A stretch of 63,919 bases of DNA from positions 1-63,919 of the forward strand of contig NZ_VCNP01000048.1 in the NCBI RefSeq assembly GCF_006782915.1, written 5' to 3'. The translations under genes were made by a program, and so were the position numbers. The DNA comes from Streptomyces calvus (GTDB taxonomy: Bacteria; Actinomycetota; Actinomycetes; Streptomycetales; Streptomycetaceae). The notes below the pieces were generated by a model. That model was not told where the DNA came from. It saw only the letters and a program-made list of their open reading frames with translations, and searched no databases. Positions 49,438 to 57,139 of this stretch are shown piece by piece. The number at the start of each line of letters is the position of its first letter. Position 1 is the first letter of the stretch.

Positions 49438-50406
49438 GTGAAACGCCTGAGAACCGTCACCCTCCTGGCCGCGGCCGTCGTGGCCCTCCTCCCGACCTCC
49501 GCCCGCGCGGACGTCACGTACCCGGACCCGCAGCCGGTCACCGGCCGGCAGATCATCCACGACCCGACCGTGATGCGCCTGAAGTCCGGCGGCTACGTGG
49601 CCTATTCGACGGGCGGCGTCATCGGAGCCCGCACCTCGAAGGACCGCGTCCACTGGGACGACGCGGGCAACGCCTTCGCCGAACCACCGCGCTGGTGGTA
49701 CGAGTACAACGACACCGGCGACCCGTGGGCCCCCGACCTGTTCTGGCGCGACGGCCGCTACTGGCTCTACTACGCCGTCTCCTCCTGGGGCACCAACCAC
49801 TCCGCGATCGGCGTGGCCACCTCCCGCACCGGCCTGCCCGGCACCTGGACGGACCACGGCAAGGCCTTCTCCTCCGAGACCACCGACCACTGGAACGCCA
49901 TCGACCCGGCGGTGGTCCGCGCCGACGGCCGCCTGTGGATGACGTTCGGCTCGTACTGGACGGGCATCGGCATGGTGGAGCTGGACCCGGCGACCGGCAG
50001 GGCGATCGAGGGCGCGACCGTCCACCACCTGGCCACCCGCCCCGACGAGCCGTACGCCGTCGAAGGCCCGGAGATCGTCAAGCACGGCCGCCACTACTAC
50101 CTGTTCGCCTCCCACGACGCCTGCTGCTCGGGCGTGAACAGCACCTACAGGATCAAGGTCGGCCGCTCCACGGACATCACCGGCCCGTACGTCGACAGCA
50201 CAGGCACCCCGCTCCTGGAGGGCGGCGGCGACCTCCTCCTGGCCGGCCACGGCCGGTACGTCGGCACGGGCGGCCAGTCGGTCTTCCGCGACCGCGGCCG
50301 TGACTGGCTGGCGTACCACTACTACGACGCCGAGGACGAAGGCACCCCCAAGCTCGGTCTGAACGCCCTGACGTGGCAGAAGAACGGCTGGCCCGTCGTC
50401 CGCTAG
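49438..50406 (+). CDS. Secreted GH43 arabinanase/arabinosidase
   Basis: 322 aa. A signal peptide (to SARADV, residue 25) precedes a five-bladed propeller. The GH43 catalytic triad is visible: Asp42 in IIHDPTVM, Asp in HWNAIDPAVV (about 159) and Glu in YAVEGPEIVK (about 213). WWYEYNDTGDPWAPDLFWRDGRYWLYYAVS is typical of endo-1,5-alpha-L-arabinanases. GTG 49438 follows GGGAG. It is the fourth gene of the importer operon, so it probably works outside the cell to make oligomers for import. Confidence 0.9.
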   Translation: MKRLRTVTLLAAAVVALLPTSARADVTYPDPQPVTGRQIIHDPTVMRLKSGGYVAYSTGGVIGARTSKDRVHWDDAGNAFAEPPRWWYEYNDTGDPWAPDLFWRDGRYWLYYAVSSWGTNHSAIGVATSRTGLPGTWTDHGKAFSSETTDHWNAIDPAVVRADGRLWMTFGSYWTGIGMVELDPATGRAIEGATVHHLATRPDEPYAVEGPEIVKHGRHYYLFASHDACCSGVNSTYRIKVGRSTDITGPYVDSTGTPLLEGGGDLLLAGHGRYVGTGGQSVFRDRGRDWLAYHYYDAEDEGTPKLGLNALTWQKNGWPVVR

Positions 50407-50432
50407 ACGAAACCGAACCCCGGAAGGAACCC

Positions 50433-51938
50433 ATGCGTACCGCCCGCTTCACCCTCGACCCCGCCTTCACCGTCGGTGAGGTCGACCCCCGTCTCTTCGG
50501 CTCGTTCGTGGAACACCTCGGCCGCTGCGTCTACACGGGCATCTTCGAACCCGGCCACCCCACCGCGGACGCCGACGGCATCCGCCAGGACGTCCTGGAC
50601 CTGGTCCGCGAACTCGGCGTCACCGCCATCCGCTATCCGGGCGGCAACTTCGTCTCCGGCTACAAGTGGGAGGACTCCGTCGGCCCGGTGGAGGACCGCC
50701 CCCGCCGCCTGGACCTGGCCTGGCGCTCCACGGAGACCAACCGCTTCGGCCTGTCCGAGTACATCGCCTTCCTCAGGAAGATCGGCCCGCAGGCCGAGCC
50801 GATGATGGCGGTCAACCTGGGCACCCGGGGCGTCGCCGAGGCCCTGGAACTGCAGGAGTACGCCAACCACCCGTCCGGCACGGCCCTGTCGGACCTGCGC
50901 GTCGAGCACGGCGACAAGGACCCGTTCGGCATCCGCATGTGGTGCCTCGGCAACGAGATGGACGGCCCCTGGCAGACCGGCCACAAGACGGCCGAGGAGT
51001 ACGGCCGCCTCGCCGCCGAGACGGCCCGCGCCATGCGGCAGATCGACCCGGGTGTCGAACTCGTCGCCTGCGGCTCCTCCGGCCAGTCCATGGAGACGTT
51101 CGCCGAGTGGGAGGCGACGGTCCTGAAGGAGACGTACGACCTGGTCGACTACATCTCCCTGCACGCCTACTACGAGCCGCTCGACGGCGACGTCGACTCC
51201 TTCCTCGCCTCCGCCGTGGACATGGAGTCGTTCATCGAGAACGTCGTCGCCACCTGCGACCACGTCGGCGCCCGCCTGAAGTCCAAGAAGAAGATCAACC
51301 TCTCCTTCGACGAGTGGAACGTCTGGTACCTGTCCCGCACCGAAGCGCAGGTCAGCGCGCTCGACTGGCCGGAGGCGCCGCGTCTGCTGGAGGACAACTA
51401 CAGCGTCACCGACGCGGTCGTCTTCGGCTCGCTGCTGATCGCGCTGCTCCGGCACGCCGACCGTGTCACCGTCGCCTGCCTGGCGCAGCTCGTCAACGTG
51501 ATCGCGCCGATCATGACGGAGCCGGGCGGCCCGGCCTGGCGGCAGACGACGTTCTTCCCGTTCGCCCAGGCCTCGCGGTACGGCCGCGGCGAGGTGCTGG
51601 ACGTGCGCGTGGACTCGCCGACGTACGGGACGAAGAAGTACGGCGAGGCGGATCTGCTGCACGCCACCGCCGTGCGCGCCGAGGACGGCTCGGTGACCGT
51701 GTTCGCCGTCAACCGCAGCCGCACCGAGGCGCTGCCCCTCGATGTCGCCCTCAGCGGCCTGGAGTTGACGTCGGTCGTGGAGCACAGCGTGCTGTCGGAC
51801 GCCGACCCGGACGCCCGCAACACCCTCGCCGAGCCCGAGCGGGTCACCCCGCACCCCGCCGAGGGGACGACCCTGGCCGACGGGCGGCTCTCCGCCGTCC
51901 TGGAGCCGCTGTCCTGGAACGTGATCCGCCTGGCATGA
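50433..51938 (+). CDS. abfA: GH51 alpha-L-arabinofuranosidase, intracellular
   Basis: 501 aa without a signal peptide. The acid/base Glu175 is in CLGNEMDGPWQ and the nucleophile Glu294 in LSFDEWNVWY, the GH51 signatures. The N-terminus FGSFVEHLGRCVYTGIFEP and the beta-sandwich tail (LDVALSGLELTSVVEHSVLS) complete the fold. It releases L-arabinose from imported arabino-oligosaccharides. ATG 50433 follows GGAAGGA. It is the last gene of the operon; a bidirectional hairpin follows. Confidence 0.93.
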   Translation: MRTARFTLDPAFTVGEVDPRLFGSFVEHLGRCVYTGIFEPGHPTADADGIRQDVLDLVRELGVTAIRYPGGNFVSGYKWEDSVGPVEDRPRRLDLAWRSTETNRFGLSEYIAFLRKIGPQAEPMMAVNLGTRGVAEALELQEYANHPSGTALSDLRVEHGDKDPFGIRMWCLGNEMDGPWQTGHKTAEEYGRLAAETARAMRQIDPGVELVACGSSGQSMETFAEWEATVLKETYDLVDYISLHAYYEPLDGDVDSFLASAVDMESFIENVVATCDHVGARLKSKKKINLSFDEWNVWYLSRTEAQVSALDWPEAPRLLEDNYSVTDAVVFGSLLIALLRHADRVTVACLAQLVNVIAPIMTEPGGPAWRQTTFFPFAQASRYGRGEVLDVRVDSPTYGTKKYGEADLLHATAVRAEDGSVTVFAVNRSRTEALPLDVALSGLELTSVVEHSVLSDADPDARNTLAEPERVTPHPAEGTTLADGRLSAVLEPLSWNVIRLA

Positions 51939-51952
51939 GCCCCACCGAAGCC

Positions 51953-52011
51953 GGTGGACTCACCCACCCGTGAATCCCACCTCGGAGACTCACCTTCCCG
52001 GTGAGTCCACC
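51953..52011. terminator. Bidirectional hairpin after GH51 and GH35 genes
   Basis: GGTGGACTCACC (51953-51964) pairs exactly with GGTGAGTCCACC (52000-52011), the latter reaching into the end of the GH35 gene. The loop itself holds short GACTCACC-like repeats. Confidence 0.7.
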
Positions 52012-54851
52012 GCCTTCACCGGAATCCCGCCGCGCGCGGCGCCCAGCAGCGTCAGCCGGACGTCACCCGGACCGGCCGGTGTGGTCCCGTCCGACAGCAC
52101 CGCCAGGGCCAGTGTGTTCGTGCCCCGTGTGCGCAGGATCCCGTTCGGCAGGACGAACGTGTGCTGCGGGCCCACGTCGTTGATGTACTGGCCCAGGTTC
52201 CAGCCGTTGAGGAAGATCTGCGCGCGGTAGGCGCGGTCCGGGTCGTCGTCCAGGGTGAGCCCGACGGACGCGTCCATGTCCGGGTCGACGTCCAGCCGGA
52301 AGCGGGTCCGGTACCAGACGACGCCCTGCCAGCGGTCCGCGCGCGGCAGTTCCGCGGTCCGCCACTCCCGGTCGTCGAACCCGGGCAGGTGCCAGCCCTT
52401 CCGTTCCCCGTACAGTCCGCCGTTGTTGAGCGGCCCGCGCACCCGGTCCGGTGCGGCGGCCCCCTGGATCCGCCACTCCACGGCCGGCGAGCCGCCGCCG
52501 AACTCCACGGACACCAGCCCGCGGGCGGCCCGGTAGGTGTCCCTCGCCGTGCCGTCCGCCGTGCCCCGGGCCCGTTCGGCCCCGGCGTGCTGCATGGGCC
52601 GTACGAGCAGGGACAGCACGTGCGGCCCCGGCGCGCGCAGTGCCGCCGGCACCTCGAAGGTGGCCGTCGCCGTCCAGGTGCCCTGCCGCGCGGTGTCCTC
52701 GTCCGGCACGGGCATGCGGTGGGTGCCCAGGGCCCGCCCGTCCAGCCAGGCCATCAGCAGCCCTTGTGTGCCGGTGCTGTAGGACAGCGACACCGACGCG
52801 ATGCCGCTCGCGTCCTCGAACCGGCCCCGGTACCAGACGTCGCCGTAGTGGAAGCCGTAGTCGTCCGCGAACAGGACGGGGCCGCCCTCGGGCACGGGTG
52901 TGCTGCTGTGCGAGGCGGTGCGGTCGGCCACCGGCCACGCCGAGTCGTCGAAGTCCGGTTCGGACTCCGGGTTCTCGGTGCGCGCCCGCCAGCCGCCCGG
53001 CACGGGCAGCGGCACCGTGGGCGCGGCCGGCATCAGGCCCTTCATCACCAGGCTCCCGGCCATGCCGAGGTAGGTGGGCACCGGCTGCCCGTTCCATGTC
53101 ACGTCGGTGATGCCGCGCGGCCCCCACACCTCCACACCGGTCTCGCCGACGACGTCGCCGACGAGGTGGACGGTGGAGCCGCGCAGGGTGGCCGAGCGCA
53201 GCAGCGCGGGCCCGTAGACCAGCAGCGGGCCGGACGGCGTCTCGTAGGGCCACAGGCGCAGCGCGGTGGCGTCGTCGGCGAACAGCAGCACCATGGGCGT
53301 GTCGGAGTCGCCGCCCTCGACCACCACCCGGTTGAGCCCGCCCCGGCCGAGCGGCACCACGACGTTCAGCCGGCCCCGGTCGTAGGACCACGCGGACTCC
53401 GGGTCGACCCGGTGGGTGACCGGCTGCGTCTCGCAGTCCAGCGCGAGCTGCGCGGTCTCGCCGCCGCGGCCCGCGAACACGGCGATGTCCTGCCGCCCGG
53501 TGGTCATGCTCAGCATGGGCTGCGCGGTGGTGTAGGCGAGTGTGCGCCGGCCCAGGCGCAGTCCGGTGGTGAGCAGTTTGGCGTCGCCCGGGCCGACGGC
53601 GACCGGCACGTCGATGCCGCTGTCCGGCAGCATCGAGGTGACCGGCTCGGCGGAGTCGTTGCGCACGACGTACACCTGCGTGCCGGTGTCCGGGTTGGCC
53701 AGGTGGCGCACCGTCAGCCGGTCGTCGTCGGCGCGCACATGACCCACCGGGTCCAGCCGCGCGAGGTCGGGCACGGTCCGCACCAGGTGCCCGAACTGCT
53801 GGTACGGGGCCAGGTGCGGCGTCGGCCGGCGGGCCTCGTCGATCGGCGCGCCGCAGTCGTAGGAGGTGTACACGCCCGGGCCGGGCAGCCAGCCCCAGGA
53901 GGTCCCGCCGTACGCCATGCGGACGTTGTGCACGGTGACGCCGTCGGCCAGGGCGGTCAGCCGGCGGCTGCGTTCGGACGCGGCGTCGTGGGCGCGCCGC
54001 ACCTCGCCGTACCCCTTGCCGCCGGACGCCGTACCGCCCCACGCGTCGGCCTGCCCGCTGCTCTCCCCGGCCCTGATGCGGGGGGTGCGCGGGCCGGCGC
54101 CGCGTTCGTCGAGGCGGGCGTCGGCGTGGAACAGCGGTACGTCGATGCGGTCGGCGCGGACCTTCGTGTACAGGTGGCTCAGGTAGGCGCGTCCTGCCGG
54201 ATCGTCGGCAGGCACCTCGGACCCGTCCTCGAACTGGTACAGCAGTACGGTGCCGCCGCCCGCGGTGTACAGGTGCCGTACGGCGATGGCGTCGACCGCG
54301 CCGAGCCACTCGTCGACGTGCCGCAGGTACTCCGGGTCGTCGGTCCGCGCGGTGCCACCGGTGGCCGTCAGCCACCCCGGCAGGCCGCCGGCGTCGAGGT
54401 CGGCACCGAGGTACGGTCCCGGTCGCAGGATGACGTACAGGCGTTCCTCGGCGGCCGTGGTGAGGAACCGGTCGAGGTCCCGCACGCCGGTGAAGTCGTA
54501 CCTGCCGGGTGCGGGGGAGTGGAGGTTCCACGGCACGGGGACGCCGACCGCGTTGTGGCCGTGGGCGCGCAGCTTCTGCAGCACGTCCCGCCACAGGGAC
54601 GGGCTCGGCAGGCGGAACGGGTGCATCTCGCCGGACCACAGCACCAGGCGCCGGCCGTCGACCAGCATCGAGTAGCGGTCGAAGCCCACCCTGTGCCGTC
54701 TGCCGTCCGCGCTCGGCGGTGGGGGTGGTGGGCCGGTGGGCACGGTGCGTGGCCCGTTCGTGCCGGTCGCCGCTCCGCCACTGCCGGCCAGCGCGAGACC
54801 GAGCGCCGCCGTGCCGGCCAGGGCCGTGAACGTACGCCTGCTGAGCTCCAA
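51990..54851 (-). CDS. Secreted GH35-like protein with altered active-site residues
   Basis: 953 aa. TTG 54851 follows AGGAGG. ELSRRTFTALAGTAALGLALAG is a twin-arginine signal. The barrel follows the GH35 beta-galactosidase plan (VDGRRLVLWSGEMHPFRLPSPSLWRDVLQKLRAHGHNAVGVPVPWNLHSPAPGRYDFTGVRDLDRFL), then jelly-roll domains and a C-terminal IFLNGWNLGQYINDVGPQHTFVLP. Two conserved positions differ: WNLHEP reads WNLHSP, and the QxENEY acid/base motif reads QFEDGS (206-211), giving Gly where the catalytic Glu is expected. A nucleophile candidate Glu263 (AGESSGQADAWG) remains. It may be inactive, carbohydrate-binding or of different specificity. It is convergent with the GH51 operon. Confidence 0.8.
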   Translation of the reverse strand: MELSRRTFTALAGTAALGLALAGSGGAATGTNGPRTVPTGPPPPPPSADGRRHRVGFDRYSMLVDGRRLVLWSGEMHPFRLPSPSLWRDVLQKLRAHGHNAVGVPVPWNLHSPAPGRYDFTGVRDLDRFLTTAAEERLYVILRPGPYLGADLDAGGLPGWLTATGGTARTDDPEYLRHVDEWLGAVDAIAVRHLYTAGGGTVLLYQFEDGSEVPADDPAGRAYLSHLYTKVRADRIDVPLFHADARLDERGAGPRTPRIRAGESSGQADAWGGTASGGKGYGEVRRAHDAASERSRRLTALADGVTVHNVRMAYGGTSWGWLPGPGVYTSYDCGAPIDEARRPTPHLAPYQQFGHLVRTVPDLARLDPVGHVRADDDRLTVRHLANPDTGTQVYVVRNDSAEPVTSMLPDSGIDVPVAVGPGDAKLLTTGLRLGRRTLAYTTAQPMLSMTTGRQDIAVFAGRGGETAQLALDCETQPVTHRVDPESAWSYDRGRLNVVVPLGRGGLNRVVVEGGDSDTPMVLLFADDATALRLWPYETPSGPLLVYGPALLRSATLRGSTVHLVGDVVGETGVEVWGPRGITDVTWNGQPVPTYLGMAGSLVMKGLMPAAPTVPLPVPGGWRARTENPESEPDFDDSAWPVADRTASHSSTPVPEGGPVLFADDYGFHYGDVWYRGRFEDASGIASVSLSYSTGTQGLLMAWLDGRALGTHRMPVPDEDTARQGTWTATATFEVPAALRAPGPHVLSLLVRPMQHAGAERARGTADGTARDTYRAARGLVSVEFGGGSPAVEWRIQGAAAPDRVRGPLNNGGLYGERKGWHLPGFDDREWRTAELPRADRWQGVVWYRTRFRLDVDPDMDASVGLTLDDDPDRAYRAQIFLNGWNLGQYINDVGPQHTFVLPNGILRTRGTNTLALAVLSDGTTPAGPGDVRLTLLGAARGGIPVKAVDSPGR

Positions 54852-55027
54852 GGGAGCGCCTCCTGTTGTGGTGCCACAAGGGGTGCCGGTGCGTCATTGT
54901 CCATGAACCGGAGCCTCCTCGTTCACATCAGGGTCCCGGTATGCGCCTTTTGGTGTGCCGTGGAGTGACGGAAGTGAATGGCCGGAGTTCGGCCTGTCGG
55001 AGGCTCCCGCGGCTCCATACGATGCGA

Positions 55028-55080
55028 GCGCTCCCGGCCTTCACCGCACCTTCATGCCTCCTTCACGGGGCCGGGAGCGC
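55028..55080. promoter_or_regulatory. 12-bp inverted repeat, 29-bp loop
   Basis: GCGCTCCCGGCC (55028-55039) and its exact complement GGCCGGGAGCGC (55069-55080) lie upstream of the DUF4360 gene. This is an operator pair or an mRNA hairpin. Confidence 0.45.
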
Positions 55081-55094
55081 ATGCGCGCATTTCT

Positions 55095-55108
55095 GTCATG
55101 TACATGAC
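55095..55108. promoter_or_regulatory. Perfect 14-bp palindrome upstream of the DUF4360 gene
   Basis: GTCATGTACATGAC reads identically on both strands and ends 60 bp before the DUF4360 start. It is a candidate operator for an unidentified dimeric regulator. Confidence 0.5.
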
Positions 55109-55168
55109 GCTTCAACCAGTTCCCGGGAAACCAAGCGAGACATCACGCCCACCGAAGGATGGAGAATC

Positions 55169-55822
55169 ATGGCTGGTGGCCTGCTCCTGAGTGCGGCGGC
55201 GGCCGCGCTCCTCACCGCTGCGTTACCCGCGCACAGCCCGTCGTCCGGGTTCGACAACCCGCCCCCGGACAAGATCGTCATCGATGTCGCCACAGTGAAC
55301 GGTTCCGGATGTCCCGAGGACACCGCCGCGGTCGCCGTCTCCGCGGACAACACCGCGTTCACCGTGACGTACAGCGAGTACCTCGCGCAGGCCGGGGGCG
55401 GCTCCGATCCCACGGCCTACCGCAAGAACTGTCAGCTCAGTCTGCTGGTGCACGTCCCGCAGGGCTTCACGTACGCCGTGGCCAGCGCGGACTACCGCGG
55501 CTTCGCCTCCCTCCAGCCCGGAGCCACGGGCACGCAGAAGGCGTCGTACTACTTCCAGGGCTCCTCGGACACGGCGTACCGCAGCCACCGGTTCGCGGGC
55601 CCGTACGACGACAACTGGCAGGCCACGGACACCACCGACTGGGCCCAACTGGTCTGGGCGCCCTGCGGGGTCCAGCGCAACTTCAACATCAACACGGAGC
55701 TGCGCGTGAGCGCGGGGACGACCTCCCCGAACGACGTCAGCTTCATGACGATGGACTCCACGGACGGTGACATCAGCACCGTCTACCACCTGGCGTGGAA
55801 GGAGTGTCCGGAGACGCCGTGA
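55169..55822 (+). CDS. Secreted DUF4360-like protein
   Basis: 217 aa. ATG 55169 follows GGAG. The signal peptide is short (MAGGLLLSAAAAALLTAALPAHS). The mature part matches the DUF4360 pattern: KIVIDVATVNGSGCPEDTAAVAVSADNTAFTVTYSEYLAQAG, NCQLSLLVHVPQGFTYAVASADYRGFASL, and a closing TVYHLAWKEC. Four cysteines probably form two disulphides. The family is common in Streptomyces and fungi with unknown function. It is monocistronic between the two glycosidase groups. Confidence 0.85.
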   Translation: MAGGLLLSAAAAALLTAALPAHSPSSGFDNPPPDKIVIDVATVNGSGCPEDTAAVAVSADNTAFTVTYSEYLAQAGGGSDPTAYRKNCQLSLLVHVPQGFTYAVASADYRGFASLQPGATGTQKASYYFQGSSDTAYRSHRFAGPYDDNWQATDTTDWAQLVWAPCGVQRNFNINTELRVSAGTTSPNDVSFMTMDSTDGDISTVYHLAWKECPETP

Positions 55823-56054
55823 ACGCGGTGATGCCGTGACGCGGTGAACCGAACCGGAACCGGTGCGGCTCGTGTGCCTCCTGTGGGCGCGCGGGCCGCA
55901 CTTCGGTGTGGACGCGCGCTGGAAGGGCTGGTCCCGGCGGCCGCTTCGTGACGTACGTGAGGAAGTCCGCCCAGGTGACGCCAGGAGAGGACAGGCCGAG
56001 GGTCCGCCTCGCCCTTCCGGTCGCGGCCGGCGCCGATCGGGGCTGCGCGGGCCA

Positions 56055-56083
56055 TTGACGCGCAAGTGGTTCGATTCTACGGT
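56055..56083 (+). promoter_or_regulatory. Promoter of the GH43-GH43/ricin operon
   Basis: -35 TTGACG (56055-56060), 17-bp spacer, -10 TACGGT (56078-56083), identical hexamers and spacing to the importer operon promoter. Confidence 0.75.
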
Positions 56084-56085
56084 CC

Positions 56086-56120
56086 GTTCGAACTTGCGAT
56101 CGCTGTTCGGAATTCCGAAC
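56086..56120. promoter_or_regulatory. 35-bp IclR-type operator, copy B
   Basis: It starts GTTCGAACTTGCGATCGC and ends with the 14-bp perfect palindrome TTCGGAATTCCGAA plus C. It begins two bases after the -10, as copy A does. It is the most symmetric of the three copies. Confidence 0.75.
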
Positions 56121-56152
56121 ACACTGTCACCCCCACCGCAAGGAGAACCCGT

Positions 56153-57139
56153 ATGAGCCGCACGTTCCGCACGCTCCGCAGGCGCACCACCCTGCTCGCG
56201 CTCCCCACCGCCGCGCTGCTCGCACTGATGCCGACCACCGCCTCGGCGTACCCCAACCCCGGCCACGTCACCGGGTCCGTCGTCACGCACGACCCGACGA
56301 TGATCCGCACGTCCTCCGGGCAGTACCTGCTCTACGCCACCGGCGGCGGCATCAGCAGCAAGACCTCCACCGACCGCACCGCCTTCTCCGCCGGCGCCGA
56401 CGCGTTCCCGTCCCGGCCCGGCTGGTGGTCGAACTACTCCTCCGTGCCGGAGGCCTGGGCGCCCGACATCTCGTACCACGGCGGCAAGTACCTGATGTAC
56501 TACTCCGTCTCGAAGTTCGGCTCGAACACCTCCGCCATCGGGCTCGCCACCTCCAGCACCGGACAGCCGGGCAGCTGGACCGACCAGGGCACCGTGTACA
56601 CCTCGAACTCCTCCAGCGACTACAACGCCATCGACCCCAACCTCTTCGTCGACGACGACGGCAAGTGGTGGCTGTCCTTCGGCAGTTGGTGGACCGGCAT
56701 CAAGATGATCCAGATCAACCCGTCCACCGGCAAGCAGCTCTCCTCGAACACCACCCGCCACTCCCTCGCCTCCCGCCCCTCCGGGACGAAGGCCGTCGAG
56801 GCGCCGTTCATCGTCAAGCGCGGCGGCTACTACTACCTGTTCGCGTCGTACGACACCTGCTGCGCCGGCACCGGCTCGACCTACAAGGTCAAGGTCGGCC
56901 GCGCCACCGGCATCACCGGGCCGTACCGCGACAAGAACGGCGTGTCGATGATGAACAACGGCGGGACGCCGGTGCTCGAGTCGCACGGCAGCGTCATCGG
57001 CCCCGGCGGGCAGTCGATCATGAACGACGTCGACGGCGACCTGATCGTCTACCACTACTACGACGGCAACGACAACGGCACGCCCAAGCTCGGCATCAAC
57101 CTCCTGAACTGGAGCAGCGGATGGCCCGTCGCCTACTGA
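56153..57139 (+). CDS. Secreted GH43 arabinan endo-1,5-alpha-L-arabinosidase
   Basis: 328 aa. ATG 56153 follows AAGGAG. The signal peptide ends at ASAYP (about 32). The GH43 catalytic residues are Asp47 (VVTHDPTMI), Asp in YNAIDPNLF and Glu in KAVEAPFIVK. WWSNYSSVPEAWAPDISYHGGKYLMYYSVS and VYHYYDGNDNGTPKLGINLL are typical of endo-arabinanases. It is a paralogue of the GH43 at 49.4 kb. Its last 19 bases overlap the next gene, so the two are coupled. Confidence 0.92.
   Translation: MSRTFRTLRRRTTLLALPTAALLALMPTTASAYPNPGHVTGSVVTHDPTMIRTSSGQYLLYATGGGISSKTSTDRTAFSAGADAFPSRPGWWSNYSSVPEAWAPDISYHGGKYLMYYSVSKFGSNTSAIGLATSSTGQPGSWTDQGTVYTSNSSSDYNAIDPNLFVDDDGKWWLSFGSWWTGIKMIQINPSTGKQLSSNTTRHSLASRPSGTKAVEAPFIVKRGGYYYLFASYDTCCAGTGSTYKVKVGRATGITGPYRDKNGVSMMNNGGTPVLESHGSVIGPGGQSIMNDVDGDLIVYHYYDGNDNGTPKLGINLLNWSSGWPVAY

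Larger units (their letters stand above)
54852..55168. other. 317-bp divergent intergenic region with two dyads
   Basis: It carries the promoters of the GH35-like gene and the DUF4360 gene. Two inverted repeats are annotated separately. The 35-bp IclR operator is not present, so these genes are probably outside that regulon. Confidence 0.5.
55823..56152. other. 330-bp intergenic region containing the second arabinan promoter
   Basis: No gene in the left 230 bp. The right 100 bp hold the promoter (56055-56083), the operator (56086-56120) and the ribosome site AAGGAG before 56153. Confidence 0.6.

Noticed and set aside
52161..54968. Open frame of 935 codons opposite the GH35-like gene
   Set aside because: Complementary-strand artefact of a GC-rich gene; the GH35 frame has the signal peptide and ribosome site.
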